Assembly (NCBI GenBank): GCA_964392385.1
Contig: CAYMPR010000002.1
Location: forward strand, 15,759-79,758
DNA: 64,000 nucleotides
Source: MWEH01 sp964392385
GTDB taxonomy: Bacteria; Bacillota; Clostridia; Christensenellales; DTU072
Direction: 5' to 3'
How positions within the stretch are numbered: the stretch's first letter is position 1; each line of letters opens with the position of its first letter. A model generated the notes under the pieces. It made no database searches and was not told where the DNA came from. It saw only the letters and a list, made by a program, of their open reading frames with translations. Positions 43,387-53,048 of the stretch are shown one piece after another. The position numbers and the translations under genes were made by a program.

Positions 43387-44577
43387 TTGGCCAAGCTTAA
43401 TGAAAATTATTTAAAACTAAAAGAAAATTATTTATTTTCTGATATTGCAAGAAAAGTAAAAGATTTTAAAATTAACAACCCTGAAGCTAATGTAATAAAA
43501 ATGGGAATTGGGGATGTAACTTTGCCACTATCTGAAAAAGTCGTTAAAGCTCTAAGCAGAGCTTCCTTAGAAATGGGGGTTAAAGAAACTTTTCGTGGAT
43601 ATGGCGATGAACAAGGTTATTCTTTTCTACAAGAGGCAATTAAAAATTATTACATTAGAATATCAAATGTAAACATTGATTTGGATGAAATTTTTATATC
43701 CGATGGAGCAAAAAGTGATATAGGAAATTTTACCGAGCTTTTTTCAGATAATAATATAATTCTTATCCCAGATCCAGTTTACCCAGTATATTTAGATAGT
43801 AATCTTATGTTTGGAAGAAAGATTGTATTTATTGATGGCAATACGGATAACCATTTTCTTCCTATGCCATATGAAGGTCTTAAAGCAGATATAATTTATC
43901 TTTGTTCTCCCAATAATCCAACAGGCGCCGTGTATAATCACGAACAGTTAAGAGAATGGGTGGATTTTGCGTTAAAGTCAAACGCAATTATATTTTTTGA
44001 TAGTGCATATGAAGCTTTTGTCGTTGATAGTAAATTGCCTAGATCTATATATGAAGTTAAAGGTGCAAAAGAATGCGCTATAGAATTTTGTTCTCTAAGT
44101 AAAACAGCTGGTTTTACTGGTACAAGATGTGGATACACTGTTGTACCCAAAAATATAACTCAAAATGGGATGATGCTGAATAAAATGTGGAGAAGACGCC
44201 AAACCACAAAGTTTAACGGCACATCTTACATCGTTCAAAGAGGAGCAGAAGCAGCATTATCTTTAGAAGGCACTAAACAATGTCAAAACAACATATCATA
44301 CTACCGGAAGAATGCTTCTATTATATCTAAAACCCTTGATGAAATTAATATTTGGTATACTGGCGGTATTAATTCCCCATATGTTTGGCTAAATTGTGGT
44401 ATGAATAGCTGGGAATTCTTTGATTTATTGCTAAAAAAAGCCAATGTTGTAGGAACGCCAGGAAGTGGTTTTGGAAAATGCGGAGAAGGTTTTTTTAGAC
44501 TTACTGCCTTCAATTCTCTTGAAAATACAATTGAGGCAATGCAAAGAATTAAAGATATTTTCAATAATTTAATCTAA
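43387..44577 (+). CDS. dapL: LL-diaminopimelate aminotransferase
   Basis: DapL (396 residues) is a PLP aminotransferase turning tetrahydrodipicolinate directly into LL-diaminopimelate, for lysine and peptidoglycan. MAKLNENYLKLKENYLFSDI is the family start, RGYGDEQGY and SPNNPTGAVY are typical, and the PLP lysine is K239 in SLSKTAGFTGTRCGY. The start is TTG 43387 with GGAG 8 bases upstream. Presence of DapL implies the one-step aminotransferase variant of the pathway, common in Clostridia. No other dap gene is in the window. Confidence 0.94.
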   Translation: MAKLNENYLKLKENYLFSDIARKVKDFKINNPEANVIKMGIGDVTLPLSEKVVKALSRASLEMGVKETFRGYGDEQGYSFLQEAIKNYYIRISNVNIDLDEIFISDGAKSDIGNFTELFSDNNIILIPDPVYPVYLDSNLMFGRKIVFIDGNTDNHFLPMPYEGLKADIIYLCSPNNPTGAVYNHEQLREWVDFALKSNAIIFFDSAYEAFVVDSKLPRSIYEVKGAKECAIEFCSLSKTAGFTGTRCGYTVVPKNITQNGMMLNKMWRRRQTTKFNGTSYIVQRGAEAALSLEGTKQCQNNISYYRKNASIISKTLDEINIWYTGGINSPYVWLNCGMNSWEFFDLLLKKANVVGTPGSGFGKCGEGFFRLTAFNSLENTIEAMQRIKDIFNNLI

Positions 44578-44591
44578 TAATTATTTACTTC

Positions 44592-44608
44592 TGCATAGAT
44601 TTTATGCA
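44592..44608. terminator. Small hairpin after dapL
   Basis: TGCATA (44592-44597) pairs with TATGCA (44603-44608). There is no U-tract, and the stem is only 6 bp, so termination is doubtful. It is the only hairpin seen between dapL and lacZ. Confidence 0.25.
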
Positions 44609-44635
44609 CTGTAAACTTATTATTATAAACATTAT

Positions 44636-44665
44636 TTGTTTAGTCATTAAATCTTATGATATAAT
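44636..44665 (+). promoter_or_regulatory. Promoter of the lacZ-patatin unit
   Basis: TTGTTT (44636-44641) and a perfect TATAAT (44660-44665) with an 18-base spacer lie 28 bases before lacZ. I see no catabolite (cre-like) site or obvious operator in the 116-base gap. Confidence 0.55.
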
Positions 44666-44693
44666 GACTTTATTAATTATTATAGGGTGATTT

Positions 44694-47600
44694 ATGAAAG
44701 ATTTTTGGCGCAAACCACATGTATATAATGTAAATTCGATTGATAGATATGCATCAGGATTTCCCTTAAGCGAAAATAACATCTTTAAAACTCTAGACTT
44801 AAACGGGGAATGGAAATTTAAGTATTGTCCTTCAGTAGTAGATATTCCAGAAGGTTTTGAGACACTTGAGGCTTTAAATTTAGATTTTGATACTATCAAT
44901 TTACCTAATGAATGGCAAATACTTGGTTATGATACCCCTATTTATTCCAACATTAGATATCCCTATGCTTTAGAATCCATTAATTTGTTATCTATCCCCA
45001 AGGTTTACCCCGAAAAAACCTCTGCAGGCTGTTATGTAAAAGAATTTTTCGTTAATGAAATAAACGATGAAATATTTATAAATTTTGCTGGCGTTAATCC
45101 TTGTGCAGAAGTCTATATAAATGGAAATTTCGTAGGATATTCAGAAGATGCATTTGATGAACAAGAATATAATATAACCAATTTTATCGTAAAAGGTGAA
45201 AATAAGTTAGCTGTAATTGTATACAGATATTGCACTGGTAGTTATTTAGAAGATCAGGATATGTGGAGATTGTCTGGCATATTTAGAGATGTAAATATTA
45301 TTTTTAAGCCCAAAATTGAAATTTCTGATATGTTTTTCCACAGTACTCTATCAAATGATTATAGCAATGCAAAATTTAATGCCAAAATTAAATTATTATC
45401 ACATGGCATAAAAGGCTTGGATTTAAAAATTAAATTATTATTGTACGATAATAATGCAAATTTACAATTTGATGAAACAATATTAGTTGGCCCTTTAGCG
45501 CTAAATGAAGAAAAAATTATTGATTTTTCAAAAGAAGTTAATGATTTTTTATTGTGGTCACACGAGAGTCCCAATTTATATCACATTATTGTTGAACTTT
45601 ATGATTCAAATTTATTCCTTGATAAAAGAATATCTAATTTTGGGTTTAGAGAAATCAAAATAGTTCCTTTTGAAAACGGGAAAGGACCATTTATCCTTCT
45701 TAATGGAAAACCATTAAAGTTTTGTGGTGTAAATAGGCATGATTTTCACCCAGAGTATGGGCATGCTGTCCCTGCCCATTTAATTGAAAAGGATATACAG
45801 CTTTGTAAAGCCAACAATATAACAGCAATTAGAACATCACATTATCCAAATCCCAAGATTTTTTATGATTTGTGTGATAGATATGGCATTCTAGTAATAT
45901 GCGAAAATAATTTAGAGACACATGGGCTTGCATTCCTGATTCCTAGAAACAATCTCAAGTGGACAGATGAATGTTGCTATAGAATAAGAAATATGGTAAA
46001 CACGCATAAAAACCATCCTTCAATTATCTCTTGGTCTCTTGGAAATGAATCTGGATTTGGAAGTTCATTTATTACAATGCGTCAAGAAGTGCTAAAAATA
46101 GATAGTAGTAGATTTATTCACTATGAACCAGACACCACTGGAAAATGCAGCGATGTTCTCTCTGAGATGTATGCTAAACTGGAAAAAATGCCCAAAATAG
46201 GTGAAAATAAACCTATAGTTCATTGTCAAGCTCTTTGGAATCCTCTAGGGACAAAGATGAGCCCAGAAAAATATAAGGACTTACCATTTATGCAATGCGA
46301 ATATTCCCATGCAATGGGGAATAGTTTGGGTAATTTTTCCGATTATTGGGATTTGTTTAAAAAATATGATCGTCTTGCAGGTGGCTTTATTTGGGATTTT
46401 GCGGACCAGACAATCAAAGTAGTTAAAGATGGAGTTGTTGAGTGGAGATATGGTGGGGATTTTGGCGATAAACCTAATGATTCTAATTTTGCCTTTAATG
46501 GTATTTTTAGAGGCGATAGAACACCCAATCCATCTCTTTATGAAGTTAAAAAACAATATCAGCAAGTAGACATAGCATTTTCTGGATACAAATTAGTGTT
46601 TTTTAATCGTTTTCTGTTCACAAATTTATCGAAATTTAAATGCCAAATCGAAATAATTATTGATGGAAAGATTTTAGACAAGACTTTGTTGGAAATGCCA
46701 TCTATACCCCCAAACTCAATGGGCGATTTAGAGCTTCCACTTAATGAAATTTATGAAGGCGACGATGTATCATTGTTAGTTTCATTGATTACTACTGAAA
46801 ATAATGATTTTTCTCAGATAGGTCATATTATTGCTTACGAACAATTATTTATTAAAGGCACAGATTTTAAATTAAAGGATATTGTTAGCGAAAGTAATTA
46901 TAGTGAAAATGAAGTTGAAATAGTGGTTGCTTTTGGAGAGTGTAAAGCCATTATAGATAAAAAAACAGGATTGATTTTAAGCGTAAGTAAATGTGGCGAA
47001 GAAAAGATAAAGGATCCAATTAAGCCAAATTTTGTAAGGGCAGCAATCGATAATGATAGATTACCGCAAGTGCCGATACCTATTGTAAGATGGATCTTAG
47101 GTGTTGGTAGATTTAAAAAAGCTATGAGTAAATTGCGTGTAAAGAAAATTAATGTCTATTCAACAGATGATAAGTTTTCAGTATCTATTGAATGGCGCAT
47201 GCCTTTTTTAAGATCGCTAAGAACTACATATAAGTTCAATATAGACAGCTCTATTGATATTGAGATGAGTTTAGTGTCAAATCGAGAACTTGAAAGATTT
47301 GGTTTTACATTTGGTCTAAGAGATAATGTCGATGGTATTATCTTTCATGCAAGGGGCCCATTTGAAAATTATTGTGATAGAAAAACTGCAGCAATATTAA
47401 AAATATTTAATGGAATGGCGGAAGATTTTCTGCACGACTACTTATATCCGCAGGAAAATGGTGGTCATACAGATGCACGATTTTTGGAAATAGGGGGAGA
47501 TAAGGGAATTAGGGTTGATGCAAAAGAAAGTCCTTTTGAGTTTACAATACACCCTTATACTTATCAAATGTTAGAAGAAGCAAAACATTTACATCAGCTA

Positions 47601-47747
47601 AAAAGTCTTAATTATTTAACTGTTTGTATTGATGGAAAACAACGAGGAGTTGGAGGAGATATTCCAGCTCTCGCCTCTTTGAAGCCCAAATATAAAATAC
47701 TACCTTATCAAGTACATTCAATGAAGTTTAGAATATCGTTTAAATAG
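44694..47747 (+). CDS. lacZ: Beta-galactosidase, glycoside hydrolase family 2 (LacZ type)
   Basis: A 1017-residue GH2 enzyme of full LacZ length. Sugar-binding domain at about 40-215 (LNGEWKF, EWQ), immunoglobulin-like domain at about 216-330, TIM barrel from about 335 (NRHDFHPEYGHAVP, RTSHYPNP), and a C-terminal beta-sandwich to the end with GGHTDARFLEI. The acid/base is Glu452 in GNESGFG; the nucleophile is Glu536 in CEYSHAMGNS. There is no signal peptide, so it acts on imported lactose or other beta-galactosides. AGGGTGA precedes ATG 44694. The patatin gene follows 8 bases after the stop. No lacI, lactose permease or galactose genes are adjacent. Confidence 0.93.
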   Translation: MKDFWRKPHVYNVNSIDRYASGFPLSENNIFKTLDLNGEWKFKYCPSVVDIPEGFETLEALNLDFDTINLPNEWQILGYDTPIYSNIRYPYALESINLLSIPKVYPEKTSAGCYVKEFFVNEINDEIFINFAGVNPCAEVYINGNFVGYSEDAFDEQEYNITNFIVKGENKLAVIVYRYCTGSYLEDQDMWRLSGIFRDVNIIFKPKIEISDMFFHSTLSNDYSNAKFNAKIKLLSHGIKGLDLKIKLLLYDNNANLQFDETILVGPLALNEEKIIDFSKEVNDFLLWSHESPNLYHIIVELYDSNLFLDKRISNFGFREIKIVPFENGKGPFILLNGKPLKFCGVNRHDFHPEYGHAVPAHLIEKDIQLCKANNITAIRTSHYPNPKIFYDLCDRYGILVICENNLETHGLAFLIPRNNLKWTDECCYRIRNMVNTHKNHPSIISWSLGNESGFGSSFITMRQEVLKIDSSRFIHYEPDTTGKCSDVLSEMYAKLEKMPKIGENKPIVHCQALWNPLGTKMSPEKYKDLPFMQCEYSHAMGNSLGNFSDYWDLFKKYDRLAGGFIWDFADQTIKVVKDGVVEWRYGGDFGDKPNDSNFAFNGIFRGDRTPNPSLYEVKKQYQQVDIAFSGYKLVFFNRFLFTNLSKFKCQIEIIIDGKILDKTLLEMPSIPPNSMGDLELPLNEIYEGDDVSLLVSLITTENNDFSQIGHIIAYEQLFIKGTDFKLKDIVSESNYSENEVEIVVAFGECKAIIDKKTGLILSVSKCGEEKIKDPIKPNFVRAAIDNDRLPQVPIPIVRWILGVGRFKKAMSKLRVKKINVYSTDDKFSVSIEWRMPFLRSLRTTYKFNIDSSIDIEMSLVSNRELERFGFTFGLRDNVDGIIFHARGPFENYCDRKTAAILKIFNGMAEDFLHDYLYPQENGGHTDARFLEIGGDKGIRVDAKESPFEFTIHPYTYQMLEEAKHLHQLKSLNYLTVCIDGKQRGVGGDIPALASLKPKYKILPYQVHSMKFRISFK

Positions 47748-47755
47748 AGGTGTGA

Positions 47756-48913
47756 ATGCTAGGTTTAGTTCTTGAAGGTGGTGGCGCAAAAGGTGCATTC
47801 CATGCTGGTGCAGTAAAAGCACTCATAGAAAGAGGATATGTTTTTGATGGGGTGGCTGGAGCATCAATCGGGGCATTGAATGGTGCTATGATAGCGCAAG
47901 GTGATTTCGATAAATGCTATAAATTATGGGAAAATATTTTACCTTCAACTTTTTTAGACGTAGAAGATGATAAGTTCAATCAACTATTTGATGGAGATTT
48001 CGAAAAAAATGATTTTTCATATGCAATTAAGTTGGCCAAAAATGCAATTTTAAACAAAGGCCTTTCAATGGAAAAAGTTGAATTAATAGTAAACCAAAAT
48101 GTTTCTGAAAATAAGCTATTACTATCTAATACAGATTATTGTTTGGTAACAGTAAATGTTTCTGATAAATGGAAACCGCTTGAGCTTTTTAAAGAAGATA
48201 TACCATCTGGATTCTTAAATAAATATATTTTAGCAAGTGCATATTATCCTGCATTTAATCGTCCTAAAATACAAGGTAATGCTTATATGGATGGCGGTAT
48301 GTATGACAATTGTCCAATCAATCCTCTCATTAGAAGAGGATATAATGAGATTATTGCAATTAGAACCATGAGTAAAATGCCTAATCAAAGAGTTATTGAT
48401 AAAACCATAAAAATTGACTACATTTTGCCAAGTGTTAAATTAGGAAAAACTTTAGATATGAGAAACGCAAAGGTTAAATATAATCTTAATCTAGGATATT
48501 TTGATGGGCTTAGATTTACTGACGGTCTTTTAGGAACAAACTATTATATTAAGCCTTTCACTGAAGATTATTTAATTAACTTATTTGAATCTTTAGATAT
48601 TGATTTTTTTTCAAAAATGTCCCAATTATTTAATCTAAAAGGGAATAAGAACACTCTTATGATTAAATTTTTATCTGAAGCTAAGAAAATATTGAATATA
48701 TATAGTCCATATAATTTAATAGATAGTTTTGTTGCTATTTTGGAGAAAATCCTAGCTGCTGATAAAATTGAAAAATTTAGAATATATGACATACTTACAT
48801 TTATTAGCTTAATAGAAATTGATTATAAAAATATTGAAAATCTTTATAAATCTTCTGAAAGGATTGTAAAAGCGATAGAGTTTTTGAAGTATTATTCCGC
48901 ACATACTAAATAG
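47756..48913 (+). CDS. Patatin-like phospholipase
   Basis: A 385-residue patatin-family lipid acyl hydrolase. The oxyanion motif GGGAKGAFHAG is at 8-18, the nucleophile is Ser37 in GASIG, and the catalytic Asp is Asp179 in the DGGMYDN motif. The C-terminal 150 residues are hydrophilic-helical and unlike a known domain to me. There is no signal peptide, so it is cytoplasmic. Ribosome site GAGGTG immediately follows the lacZ stop. Substrate cannot be told from sequence; roles in membrane remodelling or effector-like lipid hydrolysis are both possible. Confidence 0.88.
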   Translation: MLGLVLEGGGAKGAFHAGAVKALIERGYVFDGVAGASIGALNGAMIAQGDFDKCYKLWENILPSTFLDVEDDKFNQLFDGDFEKNDFSYAIKLAKNAILNKGLSMEKVELIVNQNVSENKLLLSNTDYCLVTVNVSDKWKPLELFKEDIPSGFLNKYILASAYYPAFNRPKIQGNAYMDGGMYDNCPINPLIRRGYNEIIAIRTMSKMPNQRVIDKTIKIDYILPSVKLGKTLDMRNAKVKYNLNLGYFDGLRFTDGLLGTNYYIKPFTEDYLINLFESLDIDFFSKMSQLFNLKGNKNTLMIKFLSEAKKILNIYSPYNLIDSFVAILEKILAADKIEKFRIYDILTFISLIEIDYKNIENLYKSSERIVKAIEFLKYYSAHTK

Positions 48914-49006
48914 AACATTTAAAAATAATTACTTATTAAATATTGATAGTATAATCTATTATCTTGGCATATAATAAAGTAAAATATTTTTTAAGAGGGT
49001 TAATGG

Positions 49007-50236
49007 ATGAAAAGTTTGTTTAATAAAAAAAATACTATTGAAAATAAACCAACTGATTATCAAAATAATCTAACAAATGAGCAGAATGAGAATCCTTCAA
49101 AAAATATATCAATAAAAAATAATTATTTAGAGAAAATAAAAAAGTTACTTAACAGATGGTTTATACAAGCTTTTAGCGGAATGGCACAAGGGTTATTTGT
49201 GACGTTAATAGCTGGTACTATTATTAAACAAATAGGAAAATTAATTCTACAAACTGGAACTGATGCTGGGATATTAGTTGGGAATACTCTAAATATTATT
49301 GGTTCAATTGCTTCAATATTAATGGGTGCTGGAATAGGTGCAGGAATTGCTAAATATTTAAAATCCAGCAATTTAGTGATTCTATCTTGTGCGGTAGCGG
49401 GGATAATAGGAGCTTTTTCAATTCCATTTATAGAAGGAAGTTGGATAAGCCTTTCAACAATGACTTTGTCTTTAAAATCACCTGGAAATCCAATAGGAGC
49501 TTATGTATGCGCATTAATTGCCGCTGAAATAGGTAACTTGGTTTCGGGAAAAACAAAGGTAGATATTTTGGTTGTCCCGTTGACAGTTATAATTATTGCA
49601 GCTTTATCAACTTTTGTTGCTTGGCCATTTATTAAATTTGTTGATTTAATTGCGAAAGGCATTGAAATATCTACTTTAGCAACCCCTTTTTTAATGGGAA
49701 TTATTATAGCTGCAGCTATGGGACTTTTATTGACCCTTCCTACATCATCAGCCGCTATTTGGATAGCTATTGCATCGACAGCGCCATCTTCCGAAGCAAT
49801 GCTTATTGCAGGAGGAGCAGCTTGCGTTGGATGTTGTGCCCATATGGTAGGCTTTGCTGTATCAAGTTTTAAAGAAAACAAATGGGGTGGACTAGTTGCA
49901 CAAGGACTTGGAACTAGTATGTTGCAAATCCCTAACCTTATGAAAAACCCTAAAATTCTTATCCCACAAATAGTGTCAAGCATTGTAGTTGGACCTTTAG
50001 CCACTACTGTTTTTAAGTTAAAATGTAATGCTAGTGGTGGAGGAATGGGCACAAGTGGTTTAGTGGGAATATTTGGCATGATAGAAGCTTCATCAGGGAC
50101 TATCCCTGTATGGCAAATGTGGGTTGGAATTTTATTACTTGCTATTATCTTGCCAGCCATTATTTCATTATTCACATGCGAGTTACTTAGAAAAGTCAAT
50201 TGGATTAAAAAGGATGATATGAAGTTAGAACTATAA
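49007..50236 (+). CDS. PTS EIIC-type membrane permease (PTS_EIIC_2-like)
   Basis: A 409-residue polytopic protein. It has a polar Asn/Lys-rich N-terminal tail of about 45 residues, then about nine hydrophobic segments very rich in Gly, Ala and Ile. There are internal motifs such as GAGIGAGIAKYL, LPTSSAAIWIAIA and the GGGMGTSGLVGIFG stretch typical of the family. This group is annotated as a PTS sugar transporter subunit IIC, but no EIIA, EIIB, HPr or EI gene is near, and it may be an orphan or regulatory transporter. Start ATG 49007 follows GAGGG. The gap before it holds two TATAAT boxes (48950, 48970) but no clear -35. Confidence 0.75.
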   Translation: MKSLFNKKNTIENKPTDYQNNLTNEQNENPSKNISIKNNYLEKIKKLLNRWFIQAFSGMAQGLFVTLIAGTIIKQIGKLILQTGTDAGILVGNTLNIIGSIASILMGAGIGAGIAKYLKSSNLVILSCAVAGIIGAFSIPFIEGSWISLSTMTLSLKSPGNPIGAYVCALIAAEIGNLVSGKTKVDILVVPLTVIIIAALSTFVAWPFIKFVDLIAKGIEISTLATPFLMGIIIAAAMGLLLTLPTSSAAIWIAIASTAPSSEAMLIAGGAACVGCCAHMVGFAVSSFKENKWGGLVAQGLGTSMLQIPNLMKNPKILIPQIVSSIVVGPLATTVFKLKCNASGGGMGTSGLVGIFGMIEASSGTIPVWQMWVGILLLAIILPAIISLFTCELLRKVNWIKKDDMKLEL

Positions 50237-50245
50237 AATTTCTAT

Positions 50246-50282
50246 TCTAGTTATAATCTTTAAAATTTGTTATAATACTAGA
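50246..50282 (+). promoter_or_regulatory. Extended -10 promoter of polA within an inverted repeat
   Basis: TGTTATAAT (50268-50276) is an extended -10 box; no good -35 is seen. It sits in an inverted repeat, TCTAGTTATAA (50246-50256) against TTATAATACTAGA (50270-50282) with a two-base bulge. The repeat could be a weak AT-rich terminator for the permease gene or an operator over the promoter. Confidence 0.4.
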
Positions 50283-50347
50283 GTCGTCAAAGCACAGTAA
50301 AATTCTTTGTATTTAGTAATTTAATTATATTTATTTTAAGGTTTTTA

Positions 50348-53041
50348 ATGAAAACAGAAAAAATAGTTTTAATTGATAGCAATAGTTTAATTAATAGAGC
50401 TTTTTATGCCCTCCCTCAACTTACAAATAGTAAGGGTATTGTAACAAATGCTATATATGGCTATTTGTCTATGTTAATTAAATTAATTGAGGATGAAGAT
50501 CCTACGCATATTTGCGCGATTTTTGATGTAAAAGGTCCAACTTTCAGAAATGATATTTATCCTGAATATAAAGGGACTAGAAAACCAATGCCTGAGGAAT
50601 TATCTGTTCAATTTCCCTTATTGAAGGAATTACTTTCTTCTTTAGGAATTTATGTTCTTGAGAAAAAAGGTTATGAAGCAGATGATTTAATTGGTACTTT
50701 GGCAAAAAGATATAATGAAGAAGTTATTATTGTTAGTGGCGATAGAGATGTTTTGCAACTAGTTGATTCTTCCACTAGAGTATATATTACAAAAAAAGGG
50801 GTTTCTGATGTAATTATATATGATCTTGAGAAACTAAAAGAAGAAAATTTTACACCCAATAAAATAATTGAATATAAAGCTCTTGCTGGAGATCATTCCG
50901 ATAATATTCCAGGCGCACCTGGGGTTGGCGATAAAACAGCCGTTAAATTACTTGAACAATTCAGCTCTGTTGAGGAGATTATCGAAAAATCGGGGAATAT
51001 TCCTGGAAAACTTGGCGATAATATTAAAAAGAACAAAGATTTGATTTTGTTATCAAAAAGGCTAGCAACAATAGATACAAATGTCCCCGTTAATTTAACT
51101 TTATCACAAATTATCTTCAACAAAAAAGCAAAGGACGATTTTTTTTCACTCTTGAATTTTTTGGAAATTAAAACATTGGTCTCTAGATTCAGCACAATAT
51201 TAGGTCTAAATGGTGAACAAGATAATAATGTAGCGACCCCTAAAAAAGAAAACGCTTTTGGAGTTAATGAAAAAACTCAAGGGATTATTGAAGATAAAAT
51301 TAATATAAAGAATAAGTTTGACCCTTTACTGTTTTTAAATAAAAGAGGCCCTATACAATTATCGAAGGATATTTTATTTAAAGAGATTAATGATTTAATC
51401 CAATTGAAAGATATTTTGGATAACAATAAATCAAAAATAATATCTATATATTTTAGTGATTTAATTAGTTTTGCTTTTGATGAAAAAATTGTATATATAA
51501 TAAAATGCAAAGAAGATCTAATTGATAACTTTCTACCATTTGAGGAAGCTTTATTATGTTTTAGGGACATATTAGCAAGTAATTCTATAGTGAAAATTCT
51601 ATTCGACGTAAAAGGGCAAAAACATAAGTTAAAAAGGCTTAATTTATCCATTAACTTTCCCTATGAAGATTTAATGTTGAAAGAATATCTTTTGCGTAGC
51701 CATATTTCGTATAAAAGCGAAAAAGACTATTTAGCCCAAAATAATATCGAAAAAGAATATTTAGCTCCATCCCTGTATTTAAAAATTAATTTAATACAAG
51801 ATAGGGAGCTTGAAGTACTTGATTTAGTTAATTTATATAAAGAGATGGAATTACCGCTAATAGAGATACTTTTTGACATGGAGATTGCTGGCTTTAACGT
51901 TGATCAAAAAGTATTGCTTGAACTTTCAATTAGATTTAATAAGGAATTAGAGGAATTAACTACAGAAATTTTTAAAATTGCTGGCACAGAATTTAATATT
52001 AATTCTCCAAAACAACTTGCAGAAGTTCTTTTTGATGTAATGAAGTTAAAACCTTTGGGTAAGAACAAAAAAGGCGGTTATTCTGTGGATGTTGATGTTT
52101 TAGAAAGTATCGATCATCCCATAGCAACATATTTACTTAGATATAGGAAAATGAAAAAACTTCAATCAACATATATAGACGGCATGAAAAATTTTATAGA
52201 TGTTAAGACTGGGAAAATACATACTATTTTCCAACAGTGTGTTACTACTACTGGGCGTCTATCGTCTACAGATCCAAACATGCAAAACATCCCTGTTAGA
52301 AATGAAGAAGGGAGAGAAATTCGCAAAATGTTAATTCCATCGCAAGGAAACATTTTAGTCACTGCAGACTATTCTCAGATTGAGTTGAGATTATTAGCTC
52401 ATTTTTCTAAAGATGAAGCTCTAATAAATTCTTATAATAACAATGAGGATATTCATGCGAGTACCGCATCAAAAATTTTTGGAATTAAAATTGGAGAAGT
52501 AGACTCAAATATGAGAAGGGCAGCAAAGGCAATCAATTTTGGGATAATTTATGGAATAAGTCCTTACGGATTATCTAAAAATATTGGTTCAACAGTTAAG
52601 GAAGCAAAAGATTTTGTTGATAAATATTTTCAAGTACATCCTTCAGTAAAACTATTTATGCACCAGAACGAAAAGTACGCTTCAGATAATTATTATATTA
52701 GAAGTTTTTCTAATAGAATTAGGTTTTTCCCTGAATTTTCTAGTGGCAATATTTATGATAAAAATTTTGCATCTCGTGCTGCTATGAATATGCCTTTACA
52801 AGGTTCTTCCTCTGATATAATTAAAATAGCGATGCTAAATGTATATAATTGTCTTAAAAAAGCAAATTATAAAGCAAAATTGATTCTACAGGTTCACGAT
52901 GAGCTTATTCTTGATGTTCCAAAAGATGAAGAGGTTTCCGTAAGAAATATACTTGTTGATTGCATGGAAAACGCCGTAAATCTTTCTGTACCGTTAATTG
53001 TTGATACTAAAACTGGATTAGATTGGTTCCAGGCGAGTTAG
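50348..53041 (+). CDS. polA: DNA polymerase I
   Basis: PolA (897 residues) acts in Okazaki-fragment processing and repair. It has an N-terminal 5'-3' exonuclease (1 to about 290, with DSNSLINRAFYALP and GDHSDNIPG), a central 3'-5' exonuclease-like domain, and C-terminal polymerase domain. Motif A is DYSQIELR with Asp674, motif B is RRAAKAINFGIIYG, and motif C is QVHDELI with Asp851. The middle domain lacks the DxE exonuclease motif (YFSDLISFAF in its place), so proofreading is probably lost, as in most Firmicutes. A gene for coaE follows 7 bases later. Confidence 0.96.
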   Translation: MKTEKIVLIDSNSLINRAFYALPQLTNSKGIVTNAIYGYLSMLIKLIEDEDPTHICAIFDVKGPTFRNDIYPEYKGTRKPMPEELSVQFPLLKELLSSLGIYVLEKKGYEADDLIGTLAKRYNEEVIIVSGDRDVLQLVDSSTRVYITKKGVSDVIIYDLEKLKEENFTPNKIIEYKALAGDHSDNIPGAPGVGDKTAVKLLEQFSSVEEIIEKSGNIPGKLGDNIKKNKDLILLSKRLATIDTNVPVNLTLSQIIFNKKAKDDFFSLLNFLEIKTLVSRFSTILGLNGEQDNNVATPKKENAFGVNEKTQGIIEDKINIKNKFDPLLFLNKRGPIQLSKDILFKEINDLIQLKDILDNNKSKIISIYFSDLISFAFDEKIVYIIKCKEDLIDNFLPFEEALLCFRDILASNSIVKILFDVKGQKHKLKRLNLSINFPYEDLMLKEYLLRSHISYKSEKDYLAQNNIEKEYLAPSLYLKINLIQDRELEVLDLVNLYKEMELPLIEILFDMEIAGFNVDQKVLLELSIRFNKELEELTTEIFKIAGTEFNINSPKQLAEVLFDVMKLKPLGKNKKGGYSVDVDVLESIDHPIATYLLRYRKMKKLQSTYIDGMKNFIDVKTGKIHTIFQQCVTTTGRLSSTDPNMQNIPVRNEEGREIRKMLIPSQGNILVTADYSQIELRLLAHFSKDEALINSYNNNEDIHASTASKIFGIKIGEVDSNMRRAAKAINFGIIYGISPYGLSKNIGSTVKEAKDFVDKYFQVHPSVKLFMHQNEKYASDNYYIRSFSNRIRFFPEFSSGNIYDKNFASRAAMNMPLQGSSSDIIKIAMLNVYNCLKKANYKAKLILQVHDELILDVPKDEEVSVRNILVDCMENAVNLSVPLIVDTKTGLDWFQAS

Positions 53042-53048
53042 GTGGTTT

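Noticed and set aside
49501..50199. 232-codon open frame on the minus strand
   Set aside because: Antisense shadow of the EIIC-like permease gene; composition is that of reverse-complemented Gly/Ala/Ile codons, with no ribosome site.
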